DNA from: Argyresthia goedartella
Taxonomy: Eukaryota > Arthropoda > Insecta > Lepidoptera > Argyresthiidae
Assembly: GCA_949825045.1 (NCBI GenBank)
Contig: OX463818.1
Span: 33,372,906-33,436,905, forward strand
DNA length: 64,000 nucleotides
Direction of reading: 5' to 3'
In this document: positions 10,017-17,456 of the stretch, one piece after another
Layout of the letters: every line of letters starts with the position of its first letter
Numbering within the stretch: position 1 is the stretch's first letter
Made by a program: the position numbers and the translations under genes
The notes under the pieces: generated by a model
What the model saw: the letters and a program-made list of their open reading frames with translations, nothing else
Told to the model about the DNA's origin: nothing
Databases searched by the model: none

Positions 10017-11224
10017 GATATTTTTCGTACTATATTACTTAAAGGTCTGTACTCTACCAGATGATCGTTTATTATTAAGCAATATGCGCTTGTGTTATCC
10101 GGAATATCCTTTTCACATTCAATTTCTAAACGTACATCAACAGGTCCTGTTTTTAAATTTTCGTTTTGCCGTGAACAATCAATTACATACAACGGAGCTT
10201 TAGTTTTAAATGTTAGGTGATCAATCAACGGGTCTACAGGAAGATTATAGAACGACTGACGAAATCTAGCATACATATCGTATAATATATTGTACTTGTT
10301 TTCATCAAATTTCAAATTAAGAGCATCGTATGGATAATAGTAAGAATTTAAGAATAAAGTAACATTTTTCAAATTACAATGATCGAAAATGGCACTGTCT
10401 TTAACATTATTATTTTTTCTATTTGTTTGTAATCCAAATATAACATAACGTGGTTTCTCTAATTGTGAAGTTGTTTTAACAGACCATGTATGCTTGGTAG
10501 ATTTAGGTAATAATGGATATTCATATAGATCCCAATTTCTGTATGCGATTTGTATAGGTTTGTCTTTCTCTAAGTGTTTTATTAAAGTAAGCTTTTGCTG
10601 GTCAGATACCTTGATATGAGGCATACGCCATTGCACTTTTTGTAAACTTACTGTAACAGAGTCATCTTTGTCAGTAACTACACTATTTAAACTTGTACTA
10701 GTTCTATTGAGAATTAGTTCATGTTTACAATTTATTATTATTTTTCTATAATCTTCTGCAAAGCCTAATAATTTATTTAATGGTAGTAAGACGTAAAAAC
10801 TATCATCTTGATCATGAAATCCGTCTATGTTCCAACCCCATATAGCTGCTACTTTATTTTCTCCACTACTCATAGATACTAAAGATTTCATAGTTGTTGT
10901 TATTCCAACATTTCGTACACGATCTATTTCTACACCATTCATTTCATATCTAATGTCTTGAAATAGAAAGGAAATTGCATTATTAGTTAGATTAACTTTT
11001 TTTTTTTTGATAACTCCAGCCAGATCTCGAGCCTGCACACAAAATTTTCCCTCGATGTATATCGCACTTGATGATGGTAGTAAGTAGATATCTTGCTGAT
11101 GAATTGGTATTCTTATTTCATCATTTTCATTAAAGCTATTATTGTAGGGATTGTAGGTATGCGTTTCATAACTTTCGATAGAATTATCGAACTGCGGATA
11201 ATCTGATATTTTTAGAATACTCAT
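10013..11224 (-). CDS. Polinton major capsid protein (double jelly roll)
   Basis: This 403-residue protein matches the Polinton major capsid family, which builds pseudo-hexameric capsomers of an icosahedral particle. Diagnostic stretches are SYETHTYNPYNNSF near residue 18, IRIPIHQQDIYLLPS, and IRYEMNGVEIDRVRNVG near residue 92. The second half is beta-rich without transmembrane segments. The frame is uninterrupted. Its ATG overlaps the stop of an upstream 53-codon frame (ATGA, 11221-11224) and its stop overlaps the next ATG (10013-10016). The sequence suggests virion-forming capacity, but that is inference. Confidence 0.9.
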   Translation of the reverse strand: MSILKISDYPQFDNSIESYETHTYNPYNNSFNENDEIRIPIHQQDIYLLPSSSAIYIEGKFCVQARDLAGVIKKKKVNLTNNAISFLFQDIRYEMNGVEIDRVRNVGITTTMKSLVSMSSGENKVAAIWGWNIDGFHDQDDSFYVLLPLNKLLGFAEDYRKIIINCKHELILNRTSTSLNSVVTDKDDSVTVSLQKVQWRMPHIKVSDQQKLTLIKHLEKDKPIQIAYRNWDLYEYPLLPKSTKHTWSVKTTSQLEKPRYVIFGLQTNRKNNNVKDSAIFDHCNLKNVTLFLNSYYYPYDALNLKFDENKYNILYDMYARFRQSFYNLPVDPLIDHLTFKTKAPLYVIDCSRQNENLKTGPVDVRLEIECEKDIPDNTSAYCLIINDHLVEYRPLSNIVRKIS

Positions 11225-11382
11225 ATTTTAAACCCCAAAGTTTGAAGAAATTCCTTATTACTTTTTGTAATTATTTTTAACTTTTTACGTGTGGTTTGTT
11301 TCACGTTGCTCTTGATAATGGCTTTAGATTTATTATTTTTGTTTATTTTATAGACATCATGATTATCATTGAAGACTATCAT
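11221..11382 (-). CDS. 53-residue basic protein upstream of major capsid gene
   Basis: This short frame runs from ATG at 11380-11382 to TGA at 11221-11223. It begins MIVFNDNHDVYKIN, is rich in Lys/Asn and ends NKEFLQTLGFKI. It overlaps the penton gene by 17 bases on one side and the major capsid ATG by four bases on the other. Small basic proteins of this kind before the capsid gene are familiar from other Polintons as I recall them. A DNA-binding or virion role is only a guess. Confidence 0.65.
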   Translation of the reverse strand: MIVFNDNHDVYKINKNNKSKAIIKSNVKQTTRKKLKIITKSNKEFLQTLGFKI

Positions 11383-12052
11383 TTCTTTTCCTTAGATGAA
11401 GACGCAGTTGAATTTTTTCGTTGTTAAAATTAATTAGGTTTCCCTCTAAATCCAAAATTTTTAATGTTACTGATGAAATGTATTTATTTTTTATTGGGAA
11501 ATAAATAACGTTTTTTGGTACTTCAATAACTTGATATCCTGATGGAATATTAAGCACAAATTCATGTATTATATGTGTAGGTGAACCATTTGTAAAAGAG
11601 CCCTGTATTAGATCACATTCGACTCGTATCACAGACGCTGGTATAATGTTCACTGGATGAGTTGAATCATGCCATTTATTCGCTTCCAAAATCGTACTCG
11701 AGAATCCAAGCATTGCACCGATACTATTTTTCACGCGAAAATCAATTGGTTTAGTGCAAAATAAAGAACATTTTAAAGTATTGTTATTTGGATGAATCAT
11801 AATGTTACAATTCTCCATTTTCGATTTTATATATTCATTTAAAGCAGATAAATCATAAATGCCATTTGGAATTTTTATCACATCATTATTCCCATATGCA
11901 AATACGTTATTGCTTTCATGTATGTTAGGAATTGAATTGAATGTGGAAAAAAATAATAAACCACACTCATAATTACCATCTAAACTCAAAGGAGATGTAA
12001 ATTCAGATTGGAGAATAGATTTATTACCAACGATTGTTAGAGTCACAGACAT
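11366..12052 (-). CDS. Polinton penton / minor capsid protein (single jelly roll)
   Basis: This 228-residue protein starts at the first ATG, 12050-12052. The open frame begins 18 bases earlier but has no ATG there. It matches the Polinton minor capsid family that forms five-fold vertices, with an ALNEYIKSKM region, a central IGAMLGFSS and a C-terminal beta-strand segment (VTLKILDLEGNLINF followed by IQLRLHLRKR). It follows the protease by about 30 bases and overlaps the start of the 53-residue gene, consistent with a tightly packed capsid block. Confidence 0.85.
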   Translation of the reverse strand: MSVTLTIVGNKSILQSEFTSPLSLDGNYECGLLFFSTFNSIPNIHESNNVFAYGNNDVIKIPNGIYDLSALNEYIKSKMENCNIMIHPNNNTLKCSLFCTKPIDFRVKNSIGAMLGFSSTILEANKWHDSTHPVNIIPASVIRVECDLIQGSFTNGSPTHIIHEFVLNIPSGYQVIEVPKNVIYFPIKNKYISSVTLKILDLEGNLINFNNEKIQLRLHLRKRNDSLQ

Positions 12053-12081
12053 TGCAACAACTGAACTCAAACGTAAAGTAC

Positions 12082-12453
12082 TCAGTATTTATTTAGATCC
12101 CAAAAGGCATTTAAAAACTTTAAACATAAATGACCACATTTGTATGTGTTACGTTTCTGATCGTTATCATAATTATAAAATATATTTGGTCCTATGTATT
12201 TGATTAATTCTTCTGGTGGCTTTAAATTACCATAACTATCATAATACTCTACATAATTATCTAATTTTGCATAGGCTACCCAATGAGTTCCAGCATTCTC
12301 AGAATTGTCAAGATTCATAATAGCACATTCCTTTTTTAATGGATGCTGAGGTAAATCATCCCTCATAAACACTCCTCTGAAAAATGGAATGTTTTGACCA
12401 TATTTAAGTAAATCTATATTAGTAAGCGCTCTCTTGGGTAGCCTATGATTTAG
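12082..12453 (-). CDS. Adenain-like maturation protease, read in the -1 frame
   Basis: This cysteine protease processes virion precursors. Catalytic residues are visible: His in GTHWVAY, Asp in YYDSYG, Gln in NDQKRN and Cys in CGHLC. The frame is open from just after the stop of the upstream minor capsid gene. Its first ATG is at 12364-12366 (a GTG lies at 12372), already inside the conserved RGVFMRDDLP region. The preceding LTNIDLLKY stretch, which I take as part of the conserved N-terminus, therefore has no ATG. The frame is -1 relative to the upstream gene, which ends in a slippery heptamer. Expression by -1 frameshifting or loss of the start codon are the main options. Confidence 0.85.
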   Translation of the reverse strand, partial: LNHRLPKRALTNIDLLKYGQNIPFFRGVFMRDDLPQHPLKKECAIMNLDNSENAGTHWVAYAKLDNYVEYYDSYGNLKPPEELIKYIGPNIFYNYDNDQKRNTYKCGHLCLKFLNAFWDLNKY

Positions 12454-12459
12454 TTTTTT
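12450..12459 (-). promoter_or_regulatory. Candidate -1 ribosomal frameshift site A_AAA_AAC-TAA
   Basis: In the zero frame of the minor capsid gene the last codons are AAA AAA AAC TAA. The heptamer A_AAA_AAC lies at 12453-12459, immediately before the stop. A one-base backward slip enters the protease frame, which is open for 29 codons before its first ATG. I see no obvious pseudoknot in the next 30 bases by eye. A simple length change in the A8 run is the competing explanation. Confidence 0.55.
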
Positions 12460-12935
12460 TTATTATTTACATAAATTCCCAAACCATCACCACGCTCTTT
12501 GAGACATAATCCTTTTCCTATACACAGTGTTTCCATTTTCTTGTTATGTCGTTTTAATTCTTTCAAGCGTTCCTTAGCGCATTTAATAGCATTAACTGCT
12601 TTAGCAATGCCAGCTGCCCCTCCAGCCAAACCACCAGCAGCAGACAGTCCAGCAAATATCGGTATCAATGGCAAGAATCCTCCAACTTTTGGGATAGGTA
12701 TCACACGCGGGGTAATCACAGACTCATCTGAATCTGAACCCAATTCTTTAACAACAGCCATGGCGAGTTCGATAGCTGCCTTTTTGCATTGAGGTTTAAA
12801 TTTTTTTATATGCTTTTTTGTAATTGAAACTATATTTTTAAAAGTTTTTTTCATTCCAGTGCCTTTTTTGATATTATTTTTGTCATTTTTATTAATACAT
12901 TTTTTTTGATTTGTTTTTGATTTTTGCATCACCAT
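12450..12935 (-). CDS. Polinton minor virion protein with Gly/Ala-rich hydrophobic segment (pVI/pX-like)
   Basis: The 161-residue protein has a very basic N-terminal third (Lys-rich, residues 1-52), an acidic GSDSDES patch near 67-72 and a hydrophobic Gly/Ala segment near 84-114 (FLPLIPIFAGLSAAGGLAGG). A charged helix with KERLKELKRHNKKME follows. Proteins of this type in Polintons are compared with adenovirus minor core or membrane-lytic proteins. That role is an inference here. The stop codon directly follows a slippery heptamer leading into the protease frame. Confidence 0.75.
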   Translation of the reverse strand: MVMQKSKTNQKKCINKNDKNNIKKGTGMKKTFKNIVSITKKHIKKFKPQCKKAAIELAMAVVKELGSDSDESVITPRVIPIPKVGGFLPLIPIFAGLSAAGGLAGGAAGIAKAVNAIKCAKERLKELKRHNKKMETLCIGKGLCLKERGDGLGIYVNNKKN

Positions 12936-13040
12936 TGTAATCTAAACGAATTGTAAAATACTATTTATAAAAATTGTATGAAAAGATGTTTCTTTTCGAA
13001 GAGGTATTATCAGAATGAGAATGTAACTTGTATATTTTGC

Positions 13041-13979
13041 TTATAAAACTTTTGATTTATCTATCCAACAGTTTTCATTAGAAGGCAAACCTAACCATTT
13101 TACGAATAGCTTATTTCCATTCTTTTTTATGACTTTTTCAACAAGATAAATATCAGGATGTCTAGTTTTTTGTAATTCTTGAATATAGAACGATCCTAAT
13201 ATAGGATTTTTTTTAGCATCTTCTAGGAGATAAGTGACAGGGTCTGTGTTCTGGATTTTTATAATTTTAAATATTTCTGTCGACCAATTTGGTGTATACC
13301 CTTTTTCAAAAGTTCCTTTATACTTACTTATACGCACATAATCTCCAAACTTAAGTATAGTTTTATTTTGTATGAACCTTTTATCTAAACGTATATTATT
13401 TTTATATTTTTGCAATATCTGTTCTTTATGACTTGCATTTACTTGATTGGGTTTCAAACCTATTGTTCTATGCATTCTGCCATTATACATTTCTATTAAT
13501 TTTGAAAGAATATCATGACTAAACCAAACATAGTTTCCTTTTAAACTAAAATATCTATACATAATACCTTTAAAGGTTCTAATAAATCTTTCTACTACAG
13601 AAGCTTTCTTAGTAGAATATGTTGAGTAATGATTTATATTATAATGATTGAACAATGTTTTAAGTTTCTTGTTGTAAAATTCAGTTCCTAAATCAGTTTG
13701 CAAATTTTTAGGAATACGATTTTTACTAAATAAATGTTGGAATGCTTTAAATGTTTGTTCCATATTCTTTTGTTTTAAAGGATATACCCAAGCATACTTT
13801 GAAAAGACATCAATAACAGCCAATATGTATTTGAAATTAGAATTTTCTCTAGAAATAGATTGCGTGTCGATTAGATCAGCTTGCCATAAATCATCAATGT
13901 CTTTCATCACAACATGTCTTCTTGGAAAATTTTTTCTTGCTTGCTTATGTATTTCTTTCACTACAATTTCTTTACTCAT
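13041..13979 (-). CDS. Polinton integrase with C-terminal chromodomain
   Basis: This 312-residue retrovirus-like integrase would insert the element into DNA. The DDE triad is at D35 (QADLID), D96 (LQTDLGTEF) and E130 (ASVVERFIRT), a DD35E spacing, and all three are present. A chromodomain follows at about 275-312 (YLVEKVIKKNGNKLFVKWLGL, then NCWIDKS), probably guiding insertion to modified histones. There is no N-terminal H2C2 finger in this frame. The ATG overlaps the upstream fibre-like gene's stop by four bases (ATGA at 13976-13979). Confidence 0.94.
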   Translation of the reverse strand: MSKEIVVKEIHKQARKNFPRRHVVMKDIDDLWQADLIDTQSISRENSNFKYILAVIDVFSKYAWVYPLKQKNMEQTFKAFQHLFSKNRIPKNLQTDLGTEFYNKKLKTLFNHYNINHYSTYSTKKASVVERFIRTFKGIMYRYFSLKGNYVWFSHDILSKLIEMYNGRMHRTIGLKPNQVNASHKEQILQKYKNNIRLDKRFIQNKTILKFGDYVRISKYKGTFEKGYTPNWSTEIFKIIKIQNTDPVTYLLEDAKKNPILGSFYIQELQKTRHPDIYLVEKVIKKNGNKLFVKWLGLPSNENCWIDKSKVL

Positions 13980-14266
13980 TTTTTTTTAATTTTCTGTTTC
14001 ACTGACTCTATACTTTGTTTGATACTGTTGATTTCTGATCCAATTTGTGCCAGATTTTGGTTTATTGATTTGAGTTTAATTTCTAAGCTCTCTATATTCT
14101 TATCAACATATTGTTTGTTCACACAATCTCCAGCATCTACTGGATTTACAATATTTTTAAGGAGCTTATTTAAAGATCCATCAGTCATACTACAAATCAG
14201 ATAATCTGAGTGACTATCCATTTTCTGTCGTTTAAATACATGATGTCCAAACTTATCGATGTTCAT
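13976..14266 (-). CDS. 96-residue coiled-coil protein with fibre-like VNKQYVD motif
   Basis: Residues 40-53 read NPVDAGDCVNKQYVD, a motif common at the shaft of phage tail-fibre and other trimeric fibre proteins. The last 40 residues form a heptad-like coil (IESLEIKLKSINQNLAQIGSEI). The N-terminus has FGHHVFKRQK. No receptor-binding head is present in this frame. It may be a fibre stalk or vertex adaptor, or only a coiled-coil assembly factor. It overlaps the integrase ATG by four bases. Confidence 0.65.
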   Translation of the reverse strand: MNIDKFGHHVFKRQKMDSHSDYLICSMTDGSLNKLLKNIVNPVDAGDCVNKQYVDKNIESLEIKLKSINQNLAQIGSEINSIKQSIESVKQKIKKK

Positions 14267-14316
14267 CGCTAGCCCGTCAGTAATAAACTAGTTTAATGAA
14301 AAAGTTTACGCTCTAT

Positions 14317-15138
14317 TTATTCTCTAATAATACCTGCTTCTTTTAATTCCTCTATTATAGAAATTATTTCATTATCATGATTGGTATTTCCTGCACTCTT
14401 TGAGGCAACTAAAAGTTTTAACCTATCAATAAGTTCATTAGGATTGTCCCAGTATACTAAATCAGTATTTGATTTATATTTTTTTAATATTGGTAAACTA
14501 CCACCTTGTTGTACTTTTTTTGTTTCAGTTTCAAGAAATAAAGGCTTAATTATTTTTGAATATTTTATTCCTGAATTACCTTGTATTTGTCCTGATGGAA
14601 TAAATCCTCTTCTATGTGCATTAGTAGCAATTAAAATATCTTTATATAGTAACCTATCTTGTTCTGTGATCAAATCTATCTTAGGTTTATTTTCAAACAA
14701 CAACTCTGATAGACCTGGAGTAATGACATAGCTTTTATCTTTAATACTAAACACTGAACTATCTTCAGTTTTCTTTATTACGATGGGAACGTTTCCTATT
14801 AGTACTTTGCCTCCTTCGTTTCTTATACCATAAGTAATGTTTTTATTCCTTTCATCATGGAAAATACTATCATCTAATTCATCTTCAGTATGCATACTAG
14901 TGTCACTTGTACATGAGCTAAAGTAATCATCATTATTCTCATTGGAAGCTTCCATTTGATTGTTTTTATTCTCTTCGTTTTTATGTATCGAGACTATCGA
15001 CTCTAACGGATCAGTAATGGGTTTTAATATCTTACGTTGTTTACGTTCTGAAATATCTTCTTCCTCTTTCAGTATTTTTAATTTATTTTTAATATTCCTT
15101 ACTGATTTTATTATTTGTTTTTTTATATCTACATCCAT
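14317..15138 (-). CDS. 273-residue conserved Polinton protein (DUF8207-like)
   Basis: I do not know its function. The N-terminal 90 residues are Lys/Glu-rich and acidic, with low complexity. The C-terminal 170 residues contain YGIRNEGGKVLIGN, KSYVITPGLSELLF, TNAHRRGFIPSG and a final NPNELIDRLKLLVASKSAGNT helical segment. This matches my memory of a family widespread in Polintons that Pfam calls DUF8207, a label I cannot verify here. It lies between the packaging ATPase and the fibre-like gene, so a virion or packaging role is plausible. Confidence 0.78.
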   Translation of the reverse strand: MDVDIKKQIIKSVRNIKNKLKILKEEEDISERKQRKILKPITDPLESIVSIHKNEENKNNQMEASNENNDDYFSSCTSDTSMHTEDELDDSIFHDERNKNITYGIRNEGGKVLIGNVPIVIKKTEDSSVFSIKDKSYVITPGLSELLFENKPKIDLITEQDRLLYKDILIATNAHRRGFIPSGQIQGNSGIKYSKIIKPLFLETETKKVQQGGSLPILKKYKSNTDLVYWDNPNELIDRLKLLVASKSAGNTNHDNEIISIIEELKEAGIIRE

Positions 15139-15230
15139 TTTAAAGTACTAATAATTGTACACTTCTGTTCGTTCTTATAGCTTGCACTATAGTGGTATTT
15201 TTTTTCTAATGACAGTAATATATAATCCTT

Positions 15231-15935
15231 TTATTCTAATTTAATAAATATATCAAAATATTTCCTGTACCTTCCCTTATCTAGCTCACAATCTTTGTTA
15301 ATTATTAAACATGCGTATTTTTCTTTCCATATATCAGTAGCCATTGATTTAAATCTATGCCAACTCATATCAGAATTGACATGCTCATCATAAATATGTT
15401 TTAAATTTACATCATCTTGTTTGAAGATAACTAATAAATTAGCATTATCTCGAATCAACTGCTTAGGTATTTTTGAGTAAGTTTGCGATAAATAAAAACA
15501 ATCAATTTTTTTATGTCGACCCATGGAAAAATAATTACGTATATCACTCTGATTTTCACAGACTACATCATCAAAAATAAATATTGATTTTGTCAAAGCA
15601 TCGTGGGGTGGAATAACATTTTTTTCATCTTGGAACAGGAACAATTTAATTTCTGGAATGTATCTTATCACTTCCTCTAAAAATAGATATTTTGGCTGGA
15701 AAGCTGTTTTCGAATAAAGATAAATGTTATGAAATTTTAACCCATTTTCATTTAATAACAAACTTATCATTACATTTGTTTTTCCACAATTCGATGGCCC
15801 GCATATTATGCAGCGAATGGAATTTGGTAAAAGAATGCTATGTCTAAAAGTGTTAGTATTTTTATCAACTTTTATTTCACAAATATTTAAAGAAACGGGT
15901 TGTTTGATTAACTTCATTTTAGTTTCTGATGACAT
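15231..15935 (-). CDS. Polinton packaging ATPase (FtsK/HerA type)
   Basis: This 234-residue P-loop ATPase would pump the genome into the capsid. Walker A is GPSNCGKT at residues 46-53 and Walker B is FIFDD at 119-123. A sensor-like LSQTYSKIPKQLIRDNA follows at about 148-164. The length and motif spacing fit Polinton ATPases and no break is seen. The ATG is at 15933-15935. Confidence 0.93.
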   Translation of the reverse strand: MSSETKMKLIKQPVSLNICEIKVDKNTNTFRHSILLPNSIRCIICGPSNCGKTNVMISLLLNENGLKFHNIYLYSKTAFQPKYLFLEEVIRYIPEIKLFLFQDEKNVIPPHDALTKSIFIFDDVVCENQSDIRNYFSMGRHKKIDCFYLSQTYSKIPKQLIRDNANLLVIFKQDDVNLKHIYDEHVNSDMSWHRFKSMATDIWKEKYACLIINKDCELDKGRYRKYFDIFIKLE

Positions 15936-16278
15936 AATGAGCTATTAATACATTAAATAGCATGTGTATTTATTGTTTGCATAAGAATAGATTTCATATA
16001 GTATACCAGGATCATAGCAAATGAAGATCTTTAGTCTATGCCTACCCCTCTTAGGTGAAAAGGTTCAAGCATATGTATGTATGTATGTATGTATGTATAT
16101 TATTATGTTATTGAATACTTATAAAAGTTTGATTAGTTTCTGAAATTCCTAGAAAATGTATCCGTTTTAAGTTTCATCTTTACTTACGTCAGCAGATCTC
16201 CTTTTATATTAACAAAACCTAAACAACCCTCCCTTCCCCTCGCTCAGTCTATACTCATCACAAGCAGTTTATTTTATA
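15936..16278. other. Intergenic region with (ATGT)n microsatellite and divergent promoters
   Basis: This 343-base spacer separates the minus-strand ATPase from the plus-strand spliced gene. It holds a GTAT repeat at about 16074-16098. Promoters for both directions should lie here, but apart from AT-rich tracts I see no clear element for the minus direction. Confidence 0.5.
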
Positions 16279-16886
16279 TCAGTGTATATTTAACCTAATC
16301 AGTGTGCACATCTAAGTGTCTTAGAGCTCTGAGGGATTACTTCCAGTCTCAAGGATCTAATAAACTATTCAAGCAACTTTATTATTTACAAGTGAGTACC
16401 TATTTTACATGTCTGTTTAAAAATAATATTATACTTCAAATCATTGCTGCAGTAAGTTTTAAAAAACATGTGAATGTTGTTTCAGAAATGTCGGAGAACT
16501 CTGTCTTCAACTACTACAATGTTAGCCCCCCAGCTGTGGACCCTAGTTTGATTGATGAGTTCGGTGTTGGGGGTGAAGGTCAAGATGTAAACGCTTGGCT
16601 AGATAAAGCTGAAAATAGGAGGATAGCATGGTTGGAATCCAAGAAGAAGGAAAAAACCATTGCCCCTAAAAAAAGGAAACTGAATGATGCTTCCTTTATT
16701 AAAAAAGAAAATGCTTCGGGATCATGTGTTATAAAAATTGAAATCGAGGCACTAGACGAACGAAATAAGAATAGAAATGTTGTTGTGCAATATGTGGTAA
16801 AAAATTTATATGAGGATGTACTCGAAGAGACTGAGAATTTAATTAGAAAAATTTCAAAAAAAATATGTGATAATAGTGATAATTAA
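16279..16886 (+). CDS. Spliced Polinton gene for a 132-residue nuclear-signal protein
   Basis: I do not recognise this protein. The coding ATG is at 16488-16490 and the stop at 16884-16886. A 5' UTR intron fits 16392-16485 (donor CAA/GTGAGT, acceptor TTGTTTCAG). An ATG further upstream in the same frame at 16302 would give 194 residues but reads through the intron. Two arthropod-type TCAGT initiators occur near 16279 and 16299. The protein has an NVSPPAVDPSLIDEFG N-terminus and a strong nuclear signal, PKKRKL at 60-65. AATAAA signals lie near 16968 and 17000. It is the only plus-strand gene of the element. Confidence 0.6.
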
Positions 16887-17087
16887 TATCAATAAGTAGT
16901 TTTTGTTATTTATGTTAGCTATCTCACCTTATTCTAGTATACGATGACTTCATACTATTTTATCTAATAAATATATCCCATGTAAATGTAAATGTGAATA
17001 AATTGATATTTAAAAGTTTGTGTTTAATTTATTTAATGAGATTTTAACTAGGATAGATAAAAACTTCAGTAGATAAAAATTTACAAA

Positions 17088-17190
17088 GTAGAGCTTGTCT
17101 CAGCTCAAATGACATGCCTCTCCACTTTAAACTCCATCTGCTTGTATGAGAAATGAGGTGGTGCGTCATTTGAGATAAGACAAGCTCTAC
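17088..17190. repeat. Inverted repeat, 26-bp arms
   Basis: Arms at 17088-17113 (GTAGAGCTTGTCTCAGCTC...) and 17165-17190 pair with two mismatches around a 51-base loop. It could be a small foldback element or an RNA structure in the overlapping 3' ends. Confidence 0.7.
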
Positions 17191-17352
17191 ATTGTTAAGG
17201 AACTGGAGGGTTTCAATAAATGATACAAACAATAAGGTTAAACAATATTATTTTATTGGAATAAGCGAGTAAATATCAACAGTACATGGAGCAAATTATA
17301 TTAACTACAAATACATAAAACCTCATTTGGTTATTTTTACAAAGTTAAACCG

Positions 17353-17417
17353 CAAAATTTAACAACATTATATCTAAAGTGATGATTCCACTTTAGATAT
17401 AACATGGTTAAATTTTG
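17353..17417 (-). repeat. 29-bp stem-loop just beyond the PolB stop
   Basis: Arms at 17353-17381 and 17389-17417 pair with three mismatches around a 7-base loop (ATGATTC). The structure starts 40 bases past the PolB stop, within the presumed 3' UTR. Confidence 0.75.
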
Positions 17418-17456
17418 TTTATTTTTTTTAATTAATTTACAACAGCAGGTTATTTC

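Larger units (their letters stand above)
16887..17456. other. Convergent 3' region between the 132-residue gene and PolB
   Basis: This 570-base AT-rich interval carries the poly(A) signals of the plus-strand gene (near 16968 and 17000) and of PolB (TTTATT on the plus strand near 17250). It contains two inverted repeats, described separately. I see no gene in it. Confidence 0.6.

Noticed and set aside
16302..16487. N-terminal 62 codons of the plus-strand Polinton gene
   Set aside because: They cross a good donor/acceptor pair. The composition changes at the intron, and the ATG at 16488 follows the acceptor directly.
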